Source of the DNA: Croceitalea sp947503285
GTDB taxonomy: Bacteria > Bacteroidota > Bacteroidia > Flavobacteriales > Flavobacteriaceae
NCBI RefSeq assembly: GCF_036985505.1
Contig: NZ_BTGQ01000003.1
Coordinates: 310,001 to 374,000 of the forward strand
DNA length: 64,000 bases
Direction of reading: 5' to 3'
Within the stretch, counting starts at the first letter, position 1; every line of letters starts with the position of its first letter. A model generated the notes under the pieces. The model was given only the letters and a program-made list of their open reading frames with translations. It was not told the DNA's origin and made no database searches. The position numbers and the translations under genes are program-made. Below, piece after piece: positions 34,913-44,840 of the stretch.

Positions 34913-35968
34913 ATGAACAGGTATGTCACCTTAGTTTGCATGTTATGGGGATGCTTTATGTTATCCGCCCAATATGAACAGGTCAAGTTAACCGCTATTG
35001 TGACCGATGATGCCGAAATATTTAAGTCAGCTGAATTTGACTCACTCACCGAAAAGTTAACCGACTTTGAAACTGAAACGACCCACCAATTGGTGGTGTT
35101 GACGGTCAAGAACTTGGGTGGTGAGACTATTGAAACTTATGCCAATGGTGTTTTTAATAGGAACGAGCTGGGACAAAGAGCTGAGGATAATGGAATATTG
35201 ATCGTTTTTTCACGCTTAGATCGTCAGGTTCGAATAGAAGTGGGTTACGGTTTGGAGGCTTATATCACAGATGCCGTGGCCTCGCGTATCATTAGAAATA
35301 CCATGGTGCCAAATTTTAAAGAGGGTAATTATTTTGAGGGTATTGACGACGCAACAGATCAGATCATCACATTTTTGAACCAACCAGAGGCCTTGGCTGA
35401 ATTTAAGACCGCTATTGAAAAGGATGAGAACAAAAATCAAGGCGTTGGAATACTTTTTTTATTGGTATTTATTCTAGCATTTTTCACCTCTGGAGCTTTT
35501 TTCTTTTATAAGTCTTACAAAAGCCTGCTTATGGTCTTTGAACATGTTTTGAAAGGTGAGATGAGTGTTATTTTAGGTGTTTTTGGCCTATTTCCCCCAC
35601 TAGTTGGAAGCACTATGGGGCTTATTTTTGCCTTAGGTCCGGGCTTGGTAATATGTCATCAGCTATTTGACTTGAATTGGCCCATCGCCGATTACATATT
35701 GGGCGATTTTTCATGGTTTGTTTGGGTATTGGTAGCATTTACCGTGTTTAGTTTTTTGGGTGTTCTAAGCTACCTTAAGTACATCAAGAAAGAACCCCTC
35801 AAAATCTCATATTGGAAAAGTAGTCCAAGTTTTATGAAGAAGACTTTCGCTTCCTCAGGTTCCTTTTCGTCAAGTTCAGGCTCCTCATATGGTAGCTCAA
35901 GCAGCTCTAGTGGTTTTTCAGGTGGTGGGGGCAGTTCTGGTGGTGGTGGGGCCAGTGGTAGTTGGTGA
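34913..35968 (+). CDS. TPM-domain membrane protein with Gly/Ser-rich tail
   Basis: A 351-residue protein. A signal peptide (about 1-20) is followed by a TPM (DUF477/YgcG-like) domain at about 25-165, with VTDDAEIFKSAEFDSLTEKL, QLVVLTVKNLGGETIETYA, DNGILIVFSRLDRQVRIEVGYGLEAYI and the conserved VPNFKEGNYFEGI. Two to four membrane segments follow (GVGILFLLVFILAFF, SVILGVFGLFPPLVGS, WFVWVLVAFTVFSFLGVL). The tail is almost pure Ser and Gly and ends in GASGSW, the usual ending in this family. Function uncertain: some TPM proteins act in membrane-protein or photosystem repair. ATG 34913 is chosen over 34898 for the signal peptide. Confidence 0.8.
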   Translation: MNRYVTLVCMLWGCFMLSAQYEQVKLTAIVTDDAEIFKSAEFDSLTEKLTDFETETTHQLVVLTVKNLGGETIETYANGVFNRNELGQRAEDNGILIVFSRLDRQVRIEVGYGLEAYITDAVASRIIRNTMVPNFKEGNYFEGIDDATDQIITFLNQPEALAEFKTAIEKDENKNQGVGILFLLVFILAFFTSGAFFFYKSYKSLLMVFEHVLKGEMSVILGVFGLFPPLVGSTMGLIFALGPGLVICHQLFDLNWPIADYILGDFSWFVWVLVAFTVFSFLGVLSYLKYIKKEPLKISYWKSSPSFMKKTFASSGSFSSSSGSSYGSSSSSSGFSGGGGSSGGGGASGSW

Positions 35969-36018
35969 TTTTATACAATGGGTAATATGCCGTACCTTTC
36001 CTTTGAAAAATAGTACCG

Positions 36019-38193
36019 ATGAATCGTTTTTTCTTAATTCTTTTTTTGACGACCTTAAGTTCATGTGCCGATAAAAAACCCTTGACCGAAGTTGAGGAAT
36101 GGGAGGCCCAAGCACAAAATATTGAAATAATCCGTGATGATTTTGGCGTTCCCCATATCTATGGAAAAACTGATGCCGATGCCGTATTTGGGCTTTTGTA
36201 TGCCCAATGTGAAGATGATTTCAATCGTGTGGAACAAAATTATATTTGGGCAACCGGCCGTTTGGCCGAGGTTGAGGGCGAAGATGCCCTATACAGTGAT
36301 TTAAGGGCAAAGTTATTTATGACGGAAGCCGAGGCTAAAGCGAACTATGAAAAAAGTCCTGAATGGTTGAAAAAGTTATGTGATGCCTTTGCAGACGGCA
36401 TCAATTATTACCTACATACACATCCTGAAGTTACACCAAGATTACTTACTCGATTTGAACCTTGGATGCCCATGTATTTTAGTGAGGGGAGTATTGGGGG
36501 TGACATTGAACGGATATCCACCCGAAAGATCAAGGCTTTTTATGAATCGGGAATGGAACTTCCTGAACTGGAATTGATAGAGTTGGAAAAAAAAGCTGAA
36601 ATGGCAGAACCTCAGGGATCTAATGGTATTGCGATTTCAGGTGACCTCACACAATCAGGCAATGCCATGTTGTTGATCAATCCGCATACGTCCTTTTATT
36701 TTAGGGGTGAAGTCCATGTGGTTTCCGAAGAAGGCCTAAATGCTTACGGTGCGGTTACTTGGGGGCAATTTTTCGTATATCAAGGATTTAACGAAAAAAC
36801 AGGTTGGATGCATACTTCAACGTATACCGATGTCATGGATGAATTTAAGGAAACAATTATAAAGAATAATGGTAAACTTTTTTATCAATATGGAGAAGAA
36901 CTACGCCCTGTAGACTCCACTTCGGTCGTACTGAAATATAGGGATGGTGAAATTACGTCGGAAAAGACTTTTTCAATGTATCGTACCCACCATGGGCCGA
37001 TTACCCATGCCGTAGATGGGCAATGGACCGCTTCAGCCATGATGTGGGAACCCATAAAGGCTTTAGAGCAATCTTATGTCAGAACCAAACAAGAGGGATA
37101 TGACGGATTTCGAAAAATGATGGATATCCGCACCAACTCGAGCAACAACACGGTCTATGCTGATGCAGAGGGTAATATCGCATACTTTCATGGTAATTTC
37201 GTTCCGAAACGCGATGTAACCTTTGATTATTCAGAACCTGTTGAGGGTAGTAACCCTAAAACGGATTGGCAGGGGCTGCACCCAGTAGATGAAAATATTT
37301 TAGTCTTGAACCCAAAAAATGGTTGGATTCAAAACTGTAATTCGACGCCATATACTGCTGCGTTGGAGTTCAGTCCGAAAAAAGAAGACTATCCTTATTA
37401 TATGTCACGTGACCAAGAAAATTTTAGGGGGGTACATGCCATCGGGTTATTAAATAATAGGACAGGATATACCCTTGATAGTTTAATTGAGCTGGCCCAT
37501 GACCCCTATTTGCCCGCTTTTGAGGCCCTGATTCCCGGGTTGATTTCGGCATATGATAAAGCACCTATTTCAAAATTAAAGGAACCGATCGAGCAATTAA
37601 GAAACTGGGATTTTACCACTTCAAAAGAATCCGTGGCAATGACCTTGGCACATTACTATGGCACCGAATGTTATAGACAGGCTAAAAGACCCAGCGATAT
37701 GTACGCTATGGAGTTAGTGAATTATTGGGGCGGTACCTCTGACGATACTGAAAAACTAGCCCTGTTCGAAGAAGCTATAAACAAACTTGCGAGTGATTTT
37801 GGTACTTGGCAGATGCCGTGGGGTGAGGTCAACCGCTATCAGCGTTTGAACGGAGCCATACGACAACCGTTTGATGATGCGAAGCCTAGTATTCCGATAG
37901 GTTTTGCTTCCGGACGTTGGGGTGCATTGGCAGCCTACGGTGCCCGATATCATAACAATACCAAAAAGATGTACGGTACCCGCGGAAATAGTTTCGTAGC
38001 TGCTGTTGAATTTGGTGAAAAGGTCAAAGCCAAAACGATTTTGGCAGGTGGGCAGAGCGGTGATCCAGATTCCCCACATTTTGATGATCAAATCGGGATG
38101 TATGCCGATGTGCAATGGAAAGATGCTGCTTATTATAGGGAGGATGTTTTGAAAAGGGCGGAAGAAACATACCATCCCGGTGAAAGAAATTAG
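36019..38193 (+). CDS. Penicillin acylase-family Ntn hydrolase lipoprotein
   Basis: A 724-residue amidase of the penicillin/AHL acylase family. The lipoprotein signal ends in LSSC with Cys16. The A-chain-like part starts with IIRDDFGVPHIYGKTDADA. Autocleavage is predicted between G200 and S201 (EPQG-SNGIAISG), freeing Ser201 as the N-terminal nucleophile. The B chain has the oxyanion region and LLINPHTSFYFRGEVHVV; NSSNNTVYADAEGNIAYFHGNF is typical as well. Related enzymes cleave penicillins, acyl-homoserine lactones or lipopeptides; the substrate here is open. It is a single gene, followed by the GTTAGGA minisatellite. Confidence 0.87.
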   Translation: MNRFFLILFLTTLSSCADKKPLTEVEEWEAQAQNIEIIRDDFGVPHIYGKTDADAVFGLLYAQCEDDFNRVEQNYIWATGRLAEVEGEDALYSDLRAKLFMTEAEAKANYEKSPEWLKKLCDAFADGINYYLHTHPEVTPRLLTRFEPWMPMYFSEGSIGGDIERISTRKIKAFYESGMELPELELIELEKKAEMAEPQGSNGIAISGDLTQSGNAMLLINPHTSFYFRGEVHVVSEEGLNAYGAVTWGQFFVYQGFNEKTGWMHTSTYTDVMDEFKETIIKNNGKLFYQYGEELRPVDSTSVVLKYRDGEITSEKTFSMYRTHHGPITHAVDGQWTASAMMWEPIKALEQSYVRTKQEGYDGFRKMMDIRTNSSNNTVYADAEGNIAYFHGNFVPKRDVTFDYSEPVEGSNPKTDWQGLHPVDENILVLNPKNGWIQNCNSTPYTAALEFSPKKEDYPYYMSRDQENFRGVHAIGLLNNRTGYTLDSLIELAHDPYLPAFEALIPGLISAYDKAPISKLKEPIEQLRNWDFTTSKESVAMTLAHYYGTECYRQAKRPSDMYAMELVNYWGGTSDDTEKLALFEEAINKLASDFGTWQMPWGEVNRYQRLNGAIRQPFDDAKPSIPIGFASGRWGALAAYGARYHNNTKKMYGTRGNSFVAAVEFGEKVKAKTILAGGQSGDPDSPHFDDQIGMYADVQWKDAAYYREDVLKRAEETYHPGERN

Positions 38194-38197
38194 TTTT

Positions 38198-38287
38198 GTT
38201 AGGAGTTAGGAGTTAGGAGTTAGGAGTTAGGAGTTAGGAGTTAGGAGTTAGGAGTTAGGAGTTAGGAGTTAGGAGTTAGGAGTTAGG
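38198..38287. repeat. GTTAGGA heptamer minisatellite
   Basis: About 12.9 perfect copies of the 7-bp unit GTTAGGA run without interruption for 90 bp. The array begins 5 bp after the acylase stop codon and ends 13 bp before the stop of the convergent 38300-38962 gene. It is non-coding and has no palindrome, so it is not itself a hairpin terminator. Perfect copies point to recent slippage-driven growth. Confidence 0.95.
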
Positions 38288-38299
38288 TCTTAAATATGA

Positions 38300-38962
38300 T
38301 TACTCCTCTTGCCCGTCTTCACCTTTGGTCATATCGGGCTGCTTGACTACGACCATACTGGCCACAGAACCTGTAGAAAGGTTCCAACGGTTGTTATGTA
38401 TAATCTTGCCATTAGCATCGGTAACCATCACTTGTGCAGTATTCGGACCAGACGAACCTTGATTTAGGGCTTCAAATTCAATTTTGTTAAACCCTTCGTT
38501 TAAATCAACATTGACACCTTTAAACGCTCCGGATAACAAGAGATTAGGTTCTACGACATGACCGTTGACATATACCTTGACTCGATCACCATCAACGTAT
38601 TCATGATCCCTGGCGACGATGCCTATAAACCTTGATGAGGTTTTAAAGTCCCCTAGGTATTGATTCCCGAAATGCTGTTTCGCTCCTTTTTTTTCTTTCT
38701 CACCCACTTTAGGGTCTATGACCATTCCGGTTCCAGCTTGGACCAACTCTCGGTCCGGCAACATTTTAATCTGCCTTCCTTTGGATATCAGATTTTCATC
38801 AAGTACCGATGGTACGCGCAACGAAGTACCTTGATTACTCGATTTTACGTCGAGGTTATTTTTCGCTCCAACTTTCAAAGGTTTGGTCGTAGGAATATCG
38901 CCTTGGGCGAATCCAAATTGGACCAGCAGGAAAAAGAATAGAAAGGGCGATAGTCTTTTCAT
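38300..38962 (-). CDS. Secreted protein of unknown function
   Basis: A 220-residue exported protein with a clear signal peptide (MKRLSPFLFFFLLVQFGFAQ). The N-terminal third is basic and polar, with no clear fold. The C-terminal half (about 105-210) looks like a beta-sandwich: FIGIVARDHEYVDGDRVKVYVNGHVVEPNLLL and VDLNEGFNKIEFEALNQGSSGPNTAQVMV, similar to Ig- or cadherin-like domains. The tail is acidic (DGQEE). I recognise no family with certainty. It lies 67 bp downstream of nothing obvious in operon terms: the acyltransferase gene next to it starts far upstream and reads toward it. Confidence 0.6.
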   Translation of the reverse strand: MKRLSPFLFFFLLVQFGFAQGDIPTTKPLKVGAKNNLDVKSSNQGTSLRVPSVLDENLISKGRQIKMLPDRELVQAGTGMVIDPKVGEKEKKGAKQHFGNQYLGDFKTSSRFIGIVARDHEYVDGDRVKVYVNGHVVEPNLLLSGAFKGVNVDLNEGFNKIEFEALNQGSSGPNTAQVMVTDANGKIIHNNRWNLSTGSVASMVVVKQPDMTKGEDGQEE

Positions 38963-39029
38963 TATGGTTTATGTCGTAAACGAACACTAAAATTAACAAA
39001 TACCTTGCCACAGCATTGGTAAAGGGGTG

Positions 39030-40172
39030 TTAAATGTATTTTTCTTTCGACAAACTGCTTTTTTTAAGACCGAACAAGGGATGCAGAATCGGTACACGAA
39101 GTATAAAACCATAAAGCAACCAGCTAACTCCGAAAGTTCCAACGACCAAAACAGTTGCTTTTGGAATAAAACCCCAATCCAAATCCATCAAATAATAGGC
39201 AATACAAATGGTAATGGTCTGGTGAAGAATATAAAAAGGATAAACGGCCCTATTGGCATAGGCTAAACTTTTACTTGACCTGTTTAGATATTGTGCCGAA
39301 AATGCAAAAAGCACTAGAATCCAAGACCAAATATTAACTACTTTCAAAAGTGCCTCTGTGAAATGCACAACGTATCCATCTTCAAAGAATAGCCAAATCA
39401 CTACCTGACCCGAAAAGCAGATACAACCAGCAATAAGTGCTTTCTTTTTAAGGAGCTCAAGACTCTTCCAAAAAACATCTCCTATTGAAATCAATAAAAA
39501 GCCATAAAAGAACAGTACAATGCTAAAACATAAGTTGAACCAGTCGTCAACGAGTGCGTGGGTAACATCAAAAAAGGGTTCCATAAGGGCTTCCAATAAA
39601 TAAAGGGGAATACAAAAAAGATACAATCGCAACGGTTTTTGCAATAGTTTTTTAATCCAATCGACCAGTAGTGTGGTATTTCTTTTTAGGTAAATGAAAA
39701 CAGGACTTAATAAAATCGAAAAAATCAAAAGGTAGGGTAAGAACCAAAGATGGTGCCAGCTGAAATTTCCTTCGGGGTATATTCCTGAATGTGCTACAGT
39801 GATAAAGTACTTCCAGTAAGAACCACTGAACGCATTGGTCGCCAATCTTTCAAAGTAGACTTGTGGAGGTACAATAACCAACATTCCAAAGAGCAACGGA
39901 ATTCCCAGTCTTGAATTTCGTTCCCAAAGAAATTGCCAAATCGTGCGCTTTGATAGGGCATAATATGTGCCCATACCAGAAATAACGAACAGTATAGGTA
40001 AGCGCCACTGATTCAAAAATAGCATGGGCCAGCGAAGCCAATCATAGATCACATTATTTTTGATATGCCAACCCCATGGAACAAAGAACATGCCTACATG
40101 ATAAAATATGAGCAATGTAAACACTATAACCCTAAGCCAATCTAAATCATAACGACGTATTGTTTTCTCCAT
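39030..40172 (-). CDS. Acyltransferase 3-family membrane protein
   Basis: A 380-residue integral membrane acyltransferase with about ten transmembrane segments. The N-terminus has RRYDLDWLRVIVFTLLIFYHVGMFF, where R-D-W-R and the later His are the family's conserved motif, and the C-terminal VYPFYILHQTITI corresponds to the conserved HQ. Such enzymes (OatA, MdoC-like) O-acylate glycans or lipids at the inner membrane. The closest look is to the glucan-modifying group common in Bacteroidota. The acceptor is unknown. It is separated by 67 bp from the next minus-strand gene downstream. Confidence 0.85.
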   Translation of the reverse strand: MEKTIRRYDLDWLRVIVFTLLIFYHVGMFFVPWGWHIKNNVIYDWLRWPMLFLNQWRLPILFVISGMGTYYALSKRTIWQFLWERNSRLGIPLLFGMLVIVPPQVYFERLATNAFSGSYWKYFITVAHSGIYPEGNFSWHHLWFLPYLLIFSILLSPVFIYLKRNTTLLVDWIKKLLQKPLRLYLFCIPLYLLEALMEPFFDVTHALVDDWFNLCFSIVLFFYGFLLISIGDVFWKSLELLKKKALIAGCICFSGQVVIWLFFEDGYVVHFTEALLKVVNIWSWILVLFAFSAQYLNRSSKSLAYANRAVYPFYILHQTITICIAYYLMDLDWGFIPKATVLVVGTFGVSWLLYGFILRVPILHPLFGLKKSSLSKEKYI

Positions 40173-40274
40173 GATGAAATTGTTTCCCCCAAAGATGGGC
40201 GCTACTCATCTTATTCTACAGATTTGATGACCTGAAAAAGTACTGAATTACAATTCTGGAGAACAAACAGGGAA

Positions 40275-41444
40275 TCACTGCTTTTTTTGTTTTATAAACT
40301 GGGAAGGAGACATACCAACATGTTTCTTGAATGATGTATAAAAGGCAGATTTGGACTTGAAGCCCACCGAATTACCGATTGCCTCAACGGTCAGATGCGA
40401 AAAATCCATACTGATGAGTCTTTCTTTGACGACCCCAATCCTTTTTTTGTTGAGATAATCATTAAAATTAAGGCCGGTATTTTTGTTGATGGCTTGAGAG
40501 ATGGAATTGGCATTGGTTTCTAGTTTTTGGGCTAGATTTTTTAAGGATGTCCCTTGAGAGAGAAAGTAATCGGTATCATGTAAGAATGTTTCTATTTTTT
40601 CAAAACTGACCGTGCTCGAGGCAAAGGTCTCATACTTATCGGCAAACCATGATTTTTCAAAGAATCTCGATTCCATTAAAACGACATAGGAAGTGCTAAA
40701 AGCAATAAAGGTTTGTAGTATGCCTATATAGTGGTCACCGCTATCATCATCATACCGGTATAAAACCATAAAGATGATGATGAATAGTGTACCTAAGAGC
40801 ACCAAGGCGTTTCTGGTGAAAATGTATTTATTCAAGTTGGCTTGATGCGGTATTTTACGAATACGCCGTCGCTCATGCCATACCAGTTGAAACCCAAGTA
40901 TGATGTATGACAGAAAGCTTATCAGGATCAACCAATCAAATCTATCTTTCAACCAATGATAGCCATAGTCGAAAGATTCAGGCACCTGGGCCGTTTGAAT
41001 ATTTTCGTAGTATGCACCCAAATACGCATTTAGTTTGACTTGTATCGGTGCCGTATAGAAGGGAATTTGACTTAAAAGATAAACGCAAGGTAGTATCAAA
41101 TGTGGCCAAAGCTGTTTTAAGGCGGGTGATTTCCGTTTGATGGCTGCGTACAGAAAAAAATAGAATGCAGGGGCTATGGTCAATACGAATGCCTCAGTGG
41201 AATCATTGAATTGGATGAGGTATTTGATCAATCCGGTATAACAAAGATAGGTGTCTAAAAAAACAAGGGATTGAAATAAGAGAGTCCACCCCAAAAAGGC
41301 AATCGCAGTGGTTTTCTTGGCCCTTATTAATATTAAGGTCCCTAGAAAAAAGCCTTGAAAAACCCCTAAGAACATCAATTGTGATGCAAGGTCGTGCCGT
41401 ATGGGTATTTGGTTTAATATATGTTGAATGGGATCCATGATCAA
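40275..41444 (-). CDS. Membrane-anchored AraC-family transcriptional regulator
   Basis: A 389-residue protein. The N-terminal 240 residues contain about seven hydrophobic segments (FLGVFQGFFLGTLILI, IAFLGWTLLFQSLVF, FVLTIAPAFYFFLYAAI, LILPCVYLLSQI, WLILISFLSYIILGFQ, LVLLGTLFIIIFMVL). The C-terminal 100 residues form two helix-turn-helix units of the AraC type (LKNLAQKLETNANSISQAIN and LTVEAIGNSVGFKSKSAFYTSFKKHVGMSPSQF). The membrane part is the likely sensor. The start region overlaps the end of the phosphoesterase gene by 4 bp (or begins at 41438), so the two are coupled. Confidence 0.83.
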   Translation of the reverse strand: MIMDPIQHILNQIPIRHDLASQLMFLGVFQGFFLGTLILIRAKKTTAIAFLGWTLLFQSLVFLDTYLCYTGLIKYLIQFNDSTEAFVLTIAPAFYFFLYAAIKRKSPALKQLWPHLILPCVYLLSQIPFYTAPIQVKLNAYLGAYYENIQTAQVPESFDYGYHWLKDRFDWLILISFLSYIILGFQLVWHERRRIRKIPHQANLNKYIFTRNALVLLGTLFIIIFMVLYRYDDDSGDHYIGILQTFIAFSTSYVVLMESRFFEKSWFADKYETFASSTVSFEKIETFLHDTDYFLSQGTSLKNLAQKLETNANSISQAINKNTGLNFNDYLNKKRIGVVKERLISMDFSHLTVEAIGNSVGFKSKSAFYTSFKKHVGMSPSQFIKQKKQ

Positions 41445-42337
41445 TCAGCAACGTAGTCAGACAACTTTTCAGGGCCTTCTAACAAAACACGTACAATCTG
41501 TAGGGTACCATCTATTTTAGTGTCAATGTGCCATTTGATAAGGGAAATATGGTCGTTTTCCAGTTCAATGCCCGTAATACTTCTTGGATGCACGCAACTA
41601 CCGTCATTGAAAAAAGGAATTTGACCTGGTTCTGGAAATCGAGGTCTATGGGTGTGACCGGCAATGGTGATCCTTAACTTATTTTTGACGATCCAACGTT
41701 TGATGCGTCGTTCGATACGAATCAATTCTTTATAGTTTTTGGCCGGGCTAGTTGGATCTGCAATACCAACCACCTGAAGGGGTTTCCACAGAACGCGGAC
41801 TAAAAATCGGCCCACACGCCAAAAATTATAGTTCCACCAATCGGCTTGATGGCCATGGGTGCAGAAAACCTCTTGTGCCGTATTGCTATGTTTTAAAACT
41901 AAGGCCTCGTGATAGGCCAAGCCCTCAAAAAGTGCCTTACTTTCCCCATCTATGGGTTCGAAATAACTCGAAAGGTGCCTGTCAACGTAAGTTTTATCAC
42001 GATATACCATATCATGATTTCCCCAGACCATGTGCAAACGATTCCCCAAGTGGAATTTTCGCAATAGTTGAAACACGTTTTTATGTGCCTCAAAAATGGA
42101 CTCAAAATTAATATTCTCCCAAAGTTCATCACCATCACCCAACTCACAATAGTGATAGCCTTCACGATAATAATGGTTCAATGCATGAAAATAAATATTG
42201 CGATTGTTGGCGAAGTCGTCGGCAAAACTGTTGTCTCCCCGATGGCAATCGCTAAAAAAAATAAATTTTGAAGTGTCATCAAAAGAAATGGTCTTTGCAT
42301 TTTTATAAGCCCTATCCAGTCTTTTAAAAGATGACAT
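41441..42337 (-). CDS. Calcineurin-like metallophosphoesterase
   Basis: A 298-residue dimetal phosphoesterase. The ligand motifs are in order: FFSDCHRGD (DxH), LGDGDELWE (GD), WGNHD, FCTHGHQADWW and IAGHTHRPRFPE (GHTH). It has no signal peptide. The overall look resembles LpxH-like UDP-diacylglucosamine hydrolases, but the longer basic middle (RIERRIKRWIVKNK) and the HGHQADWWNYN region mark a separate group. The substrate is unknown. It overlaps the AraC-type regulator gene downstream, which suggests co-regulation. Confidence 0.83.
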   Translation of the reverse strand: MSSFKRLDRAYKNAKTISFDDTSKFIFFSDCHRGDNSFADDFANNRNIYFHALNHYYREGYHYCELGDGDELWENINFESIFEAHKNVFQLLRKFHLGNRLHMVWGNHDMVYRDKTYVDRHLSSYFEPIDGESKALFEGLAYHEALVLKHSNTAQEVFCTHGHQADWWNYNFWRVGRFLVRVLWKPLQVVGIADPTSPAKNYKELIRIERRIKRWIVKNKLRITIAGHTHRPRFPEPGQIPFFNDGSCVHPRSITGIELENDHISLIKWHIDTKIDGTLQIVRVLLEGPEKLSDYVAD

Positions 42338-42454
42338 GATTCTAATTTTTTTTTAAATATCCAAAAAAAGCGGTCAAAACCATAATGATTACCTTAACAA
42401 TGACCTATTTCTTCTTTTTGTAACTTTACCTATTATTTTACGACCAAGGTGGGT

Positions 42455-44827
42455 ATGGAAAACAATTACACAAGTGAGGCTCCTTTAATTCAGCTCGTAA
42501 GCTTCAATAAGCTTTTAGAGCATTATGATGGGCAACTTCACAGTAAAGATGCGTCTCTGGCCTCAAGGGCAAAACATGTTCTTGATGCCCAAGCACCGTA
42601 TCCTGAATTGCGTGATGGCTTTGACGATTTGGGCATTCTTGAAAAGAGAAAAGATGTTATTCAAACCATATTGGCCGATACTTTTTCGTCGGTATTGACC
42701 GAAAACGAAATCAAGACGGCCTCCATTCCGTTTGAAAACTTGGTATTTAATTCTTCCAAAAGGTTTCAAAAAATCTTGGCCGAGGCAGGTGAGGGTTTTG
42801 AGCTTGAGATTAGAAACCTGCCTGAAAACCTTCAGTATATCATGCAATGTACTGTAATTCTTGGGTTCTATTACGGTTTTAAAATAGATTTCAAAAGGCC
42901 TTTATTTTACGATATTCCCGATGCCAATGGCGTAATGCGACATTATCGCATTTTATATAACGCTGATTTTATGGAAATTAGTCCGACTGACAAGGCAAAG
43001 GATTTGGATGAGGAAGACCTAGACGAGTTACTACAGAATTTTGACGACCTACAACTGTGGAAAGAGAAGATACCTCCGAATAGTTTTATATCAAAAGGTT
43101 TTGTGATATCGAACATGTTCGATGTGACGGCCGAGCATTCCATATCGGAAATAAAAACGACCCTGATCGGCAACAACAAGAGGGGGAGTGAGAATTTCAT
43201 GGATGATTTTCAAGATACGTTTAGGTCGCTGTTCAACCTCAAGAATATTTCCGTTGGTTTTGCAGGTTATGATTCCAATACGAATCGATTTTTGAAAATT
43301 CATGGTAAGGGCATCGAAAGTTTTATCTTAAAGGGTAAAGAGGTAGAGTATTGTGATGCCATGCTTTGTGATTATTCTTATGGTAAGCTTTTACGCGAGA
43401 CTACGTATTATGCCATTTCCAATGTTCCTAGATATTACGAGAAAAGTGGTGGTGGGCAGCCGTATAAAAACCTTCACGAACAAGGCATCAAAAGTGCCAT
43501 ATTAGCACCTATTGCCGATAATGGCAAGCTTTTAGGGGTGCTCGAGTTGGTGTCAAGCAATGTCAATGAATTGAATAGTATCAATGCCAATAAATTGATT
43601 GATGTGATGCCGTTCATCGTATCTTCCGTACTGCGTTCGATAGAAGAGGAACAGAACCTGATCGATGCCATCATTCAACATGAATGTACCACAGTTCATT
43701 CTTCGGTTTATTGGAAGTTTCAAGAGGAAGCGAAACGTTTTATGACCCAAGAATTGATTGGTGAAGAACCAGCTTTCAATGAAATCGTGTTTAAAGACGT
43801 ATTTCCGCTTTATGGGCAAATTGATATCAAAGATTCGTCTAAACAACGAAACATTGCGATACAGCGTGACCTTATGATCCAGCTTTCTGAGATCAATGGG
43901 GTTCTTCAAATGGCCTGGAGTAAGTTTAAACTTCCTATCTATGAAGAATTGATGTTTCGGGTAAATAACTTATTGGATGAAATCAAAGACACCCTATATA
44001 CCAATAGCGAGCAGAGTATTTTTGATTTTGTACAAGAAGAGATCAACCCTGTATTCCATCATTTGAAAAGGGAAGATGAGGTTATCAAGGCATTTATAGC
44101 CCAGTATGAGAAACAAATAGATAAAACCACCGAATCGTATTACGACCATAGACGTAATTATGATGAGAGTGTGATGGAAATCAATATGAAGTTGGCCGCA
44201 CATTTAGACAAAAAGCAACAAGCGGCCCAAGAAATGTTTCCACATTATTTTGAGCGCTACAAGACCGATGGTATTGAACACAACATGTATATCGGTAGTG
44301 CCATTGCCAATGATAGGGATTTTAACGAACTGTACTTGAATAACCTGAGGTTATGGCAACTACAGGTAATGGTAGAAATGGAGAATACGCATTATGCGCT
44401 CAAACCAAAATTACCAGTTGCTTTAGACGTAGCCTCACTTCTACTTGTTTATAGTACCCCCCTGGCCATACGTTTCAGGATGGATGAAAAGAAATTTGAC
44501 GTTGACGGCACTTATAACGCACGCTATGAGGTCATCAAAAAACGAATAGATAAGTCATTTATCAAAGGTACCAATGAACGTTTGACCCAAAAAGGAAAAT
44601 TGGCCATCGTATATTCACAGAAAAAGGATGAAAAAGAATATTTACGTTACGTGAAGTTCTTAAAATCAAAAGGGTACTTCACAAACAAAATCGAAATTGT
44701 GGAGTTGGAAGGTTTACAGGGTGTTACTGGACTAAAAGCCATACGTGCCGAGATATTGTACAAGGCTGATGAAAAGTCTGAAAAGACCTATACCTACGAC
44801 GATTTAATGCAAGAATTAAAGAGTTGA
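42455..44827 (+). CDS. Large GAF-domain protein of Flavobacteriia
   Basis: A 790-residue soluble protein. A GAF domain lies at about residues 240-395 (FMDDFQDTFRSLFNLKNISVGFAGYD, YAISNVPRYYE, GIKSAILAPIADNGKLLGVLELVSS). The rest is mostly helical, with no recognisable output domain: no kinase, cyclase, GGDEF or HTH motif. GAF domains bind small molecules such as cyclic nucleotides, so it may be a sensor or scaffold. ATG 42455 is chosen; a GTG at 42449 is possible. A plausible -7-like TAACTTTA lies at 42421-42428. It is convergent with the HD-PycTM gene, with 13 bp between the stops. Confidence 0.75.
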   Translation: MENNYTSEAPLIQLVSFNKLLEHYDGQLHSKDASLASRAKHVLDAQAPYPELRDGFDDLGILEKRKDVIQTILADTFSSVLTENEIKTASIPFENLVFNSSKRFQKILAEAGEGFELEIRNLPENLQYIMQCTVILGFYYGFKIDFKRPLFYDIPDANGVMRHYRILYNADFMEISPTDKAKDLDEEDLDELLQNFDDLQLWKEKIPPNSFISKGFVISNMFDVTAEHSISEIKTTLIGNNKRGSENFMDDFQDTFRSLFNLKNISVGFAGYDSNTNRFLKIHGKGIESFILKGKEVEYCDAMLCDYSYGKLLRETTYYAISNVPRYYEKSGGGQPYKNLHEQGIKSAILAPIADNGKLLGVLELVSSNVNELNSINANKLIDVMPFIVSSVLRSIEEEQNLIDAIIQHECTTVHSSVYWKFQEEAKRFMTQELIGEEPAFNEIVFKDVFPLYGQIDIKDSSKQRNIAIQRDLMIQLSEINGVLQMAWSKFKLPIYEELMFRVNNLLDEIKDTLYTNSEQSIFDFVQEEINPVFHHLKREDEVIKAFIAQYEKQIDKTTESYYDHRRNYDESVMEINMKLAAHLDKKQQAAQEMFPHYFERYKTDGIEHNMYIGSAIANDRDFNELYLNNLRLWQLQVMVEMENTHYALKPKLPVALDVASLLLVYSTPLAIRFRMDEKKFDVDGTYNARYEVIKKRIDKSFIKGTNERLTQKGKLAIVYSQKKDEKEYLRYVKFLKSKGYFTNKIEIVELEGLQGVTGLKAIRAEILYKADEKSEKTYTYDDLMQELKS

Positions 44828-44840
44828 TTCTGCTTGTTTG

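Noticed and set aside
38198..38287. Possible CRISPR-like array
   Set aside because: The unit is 7 bp in perfect tandem with no spacers, so it is a minisatellite.
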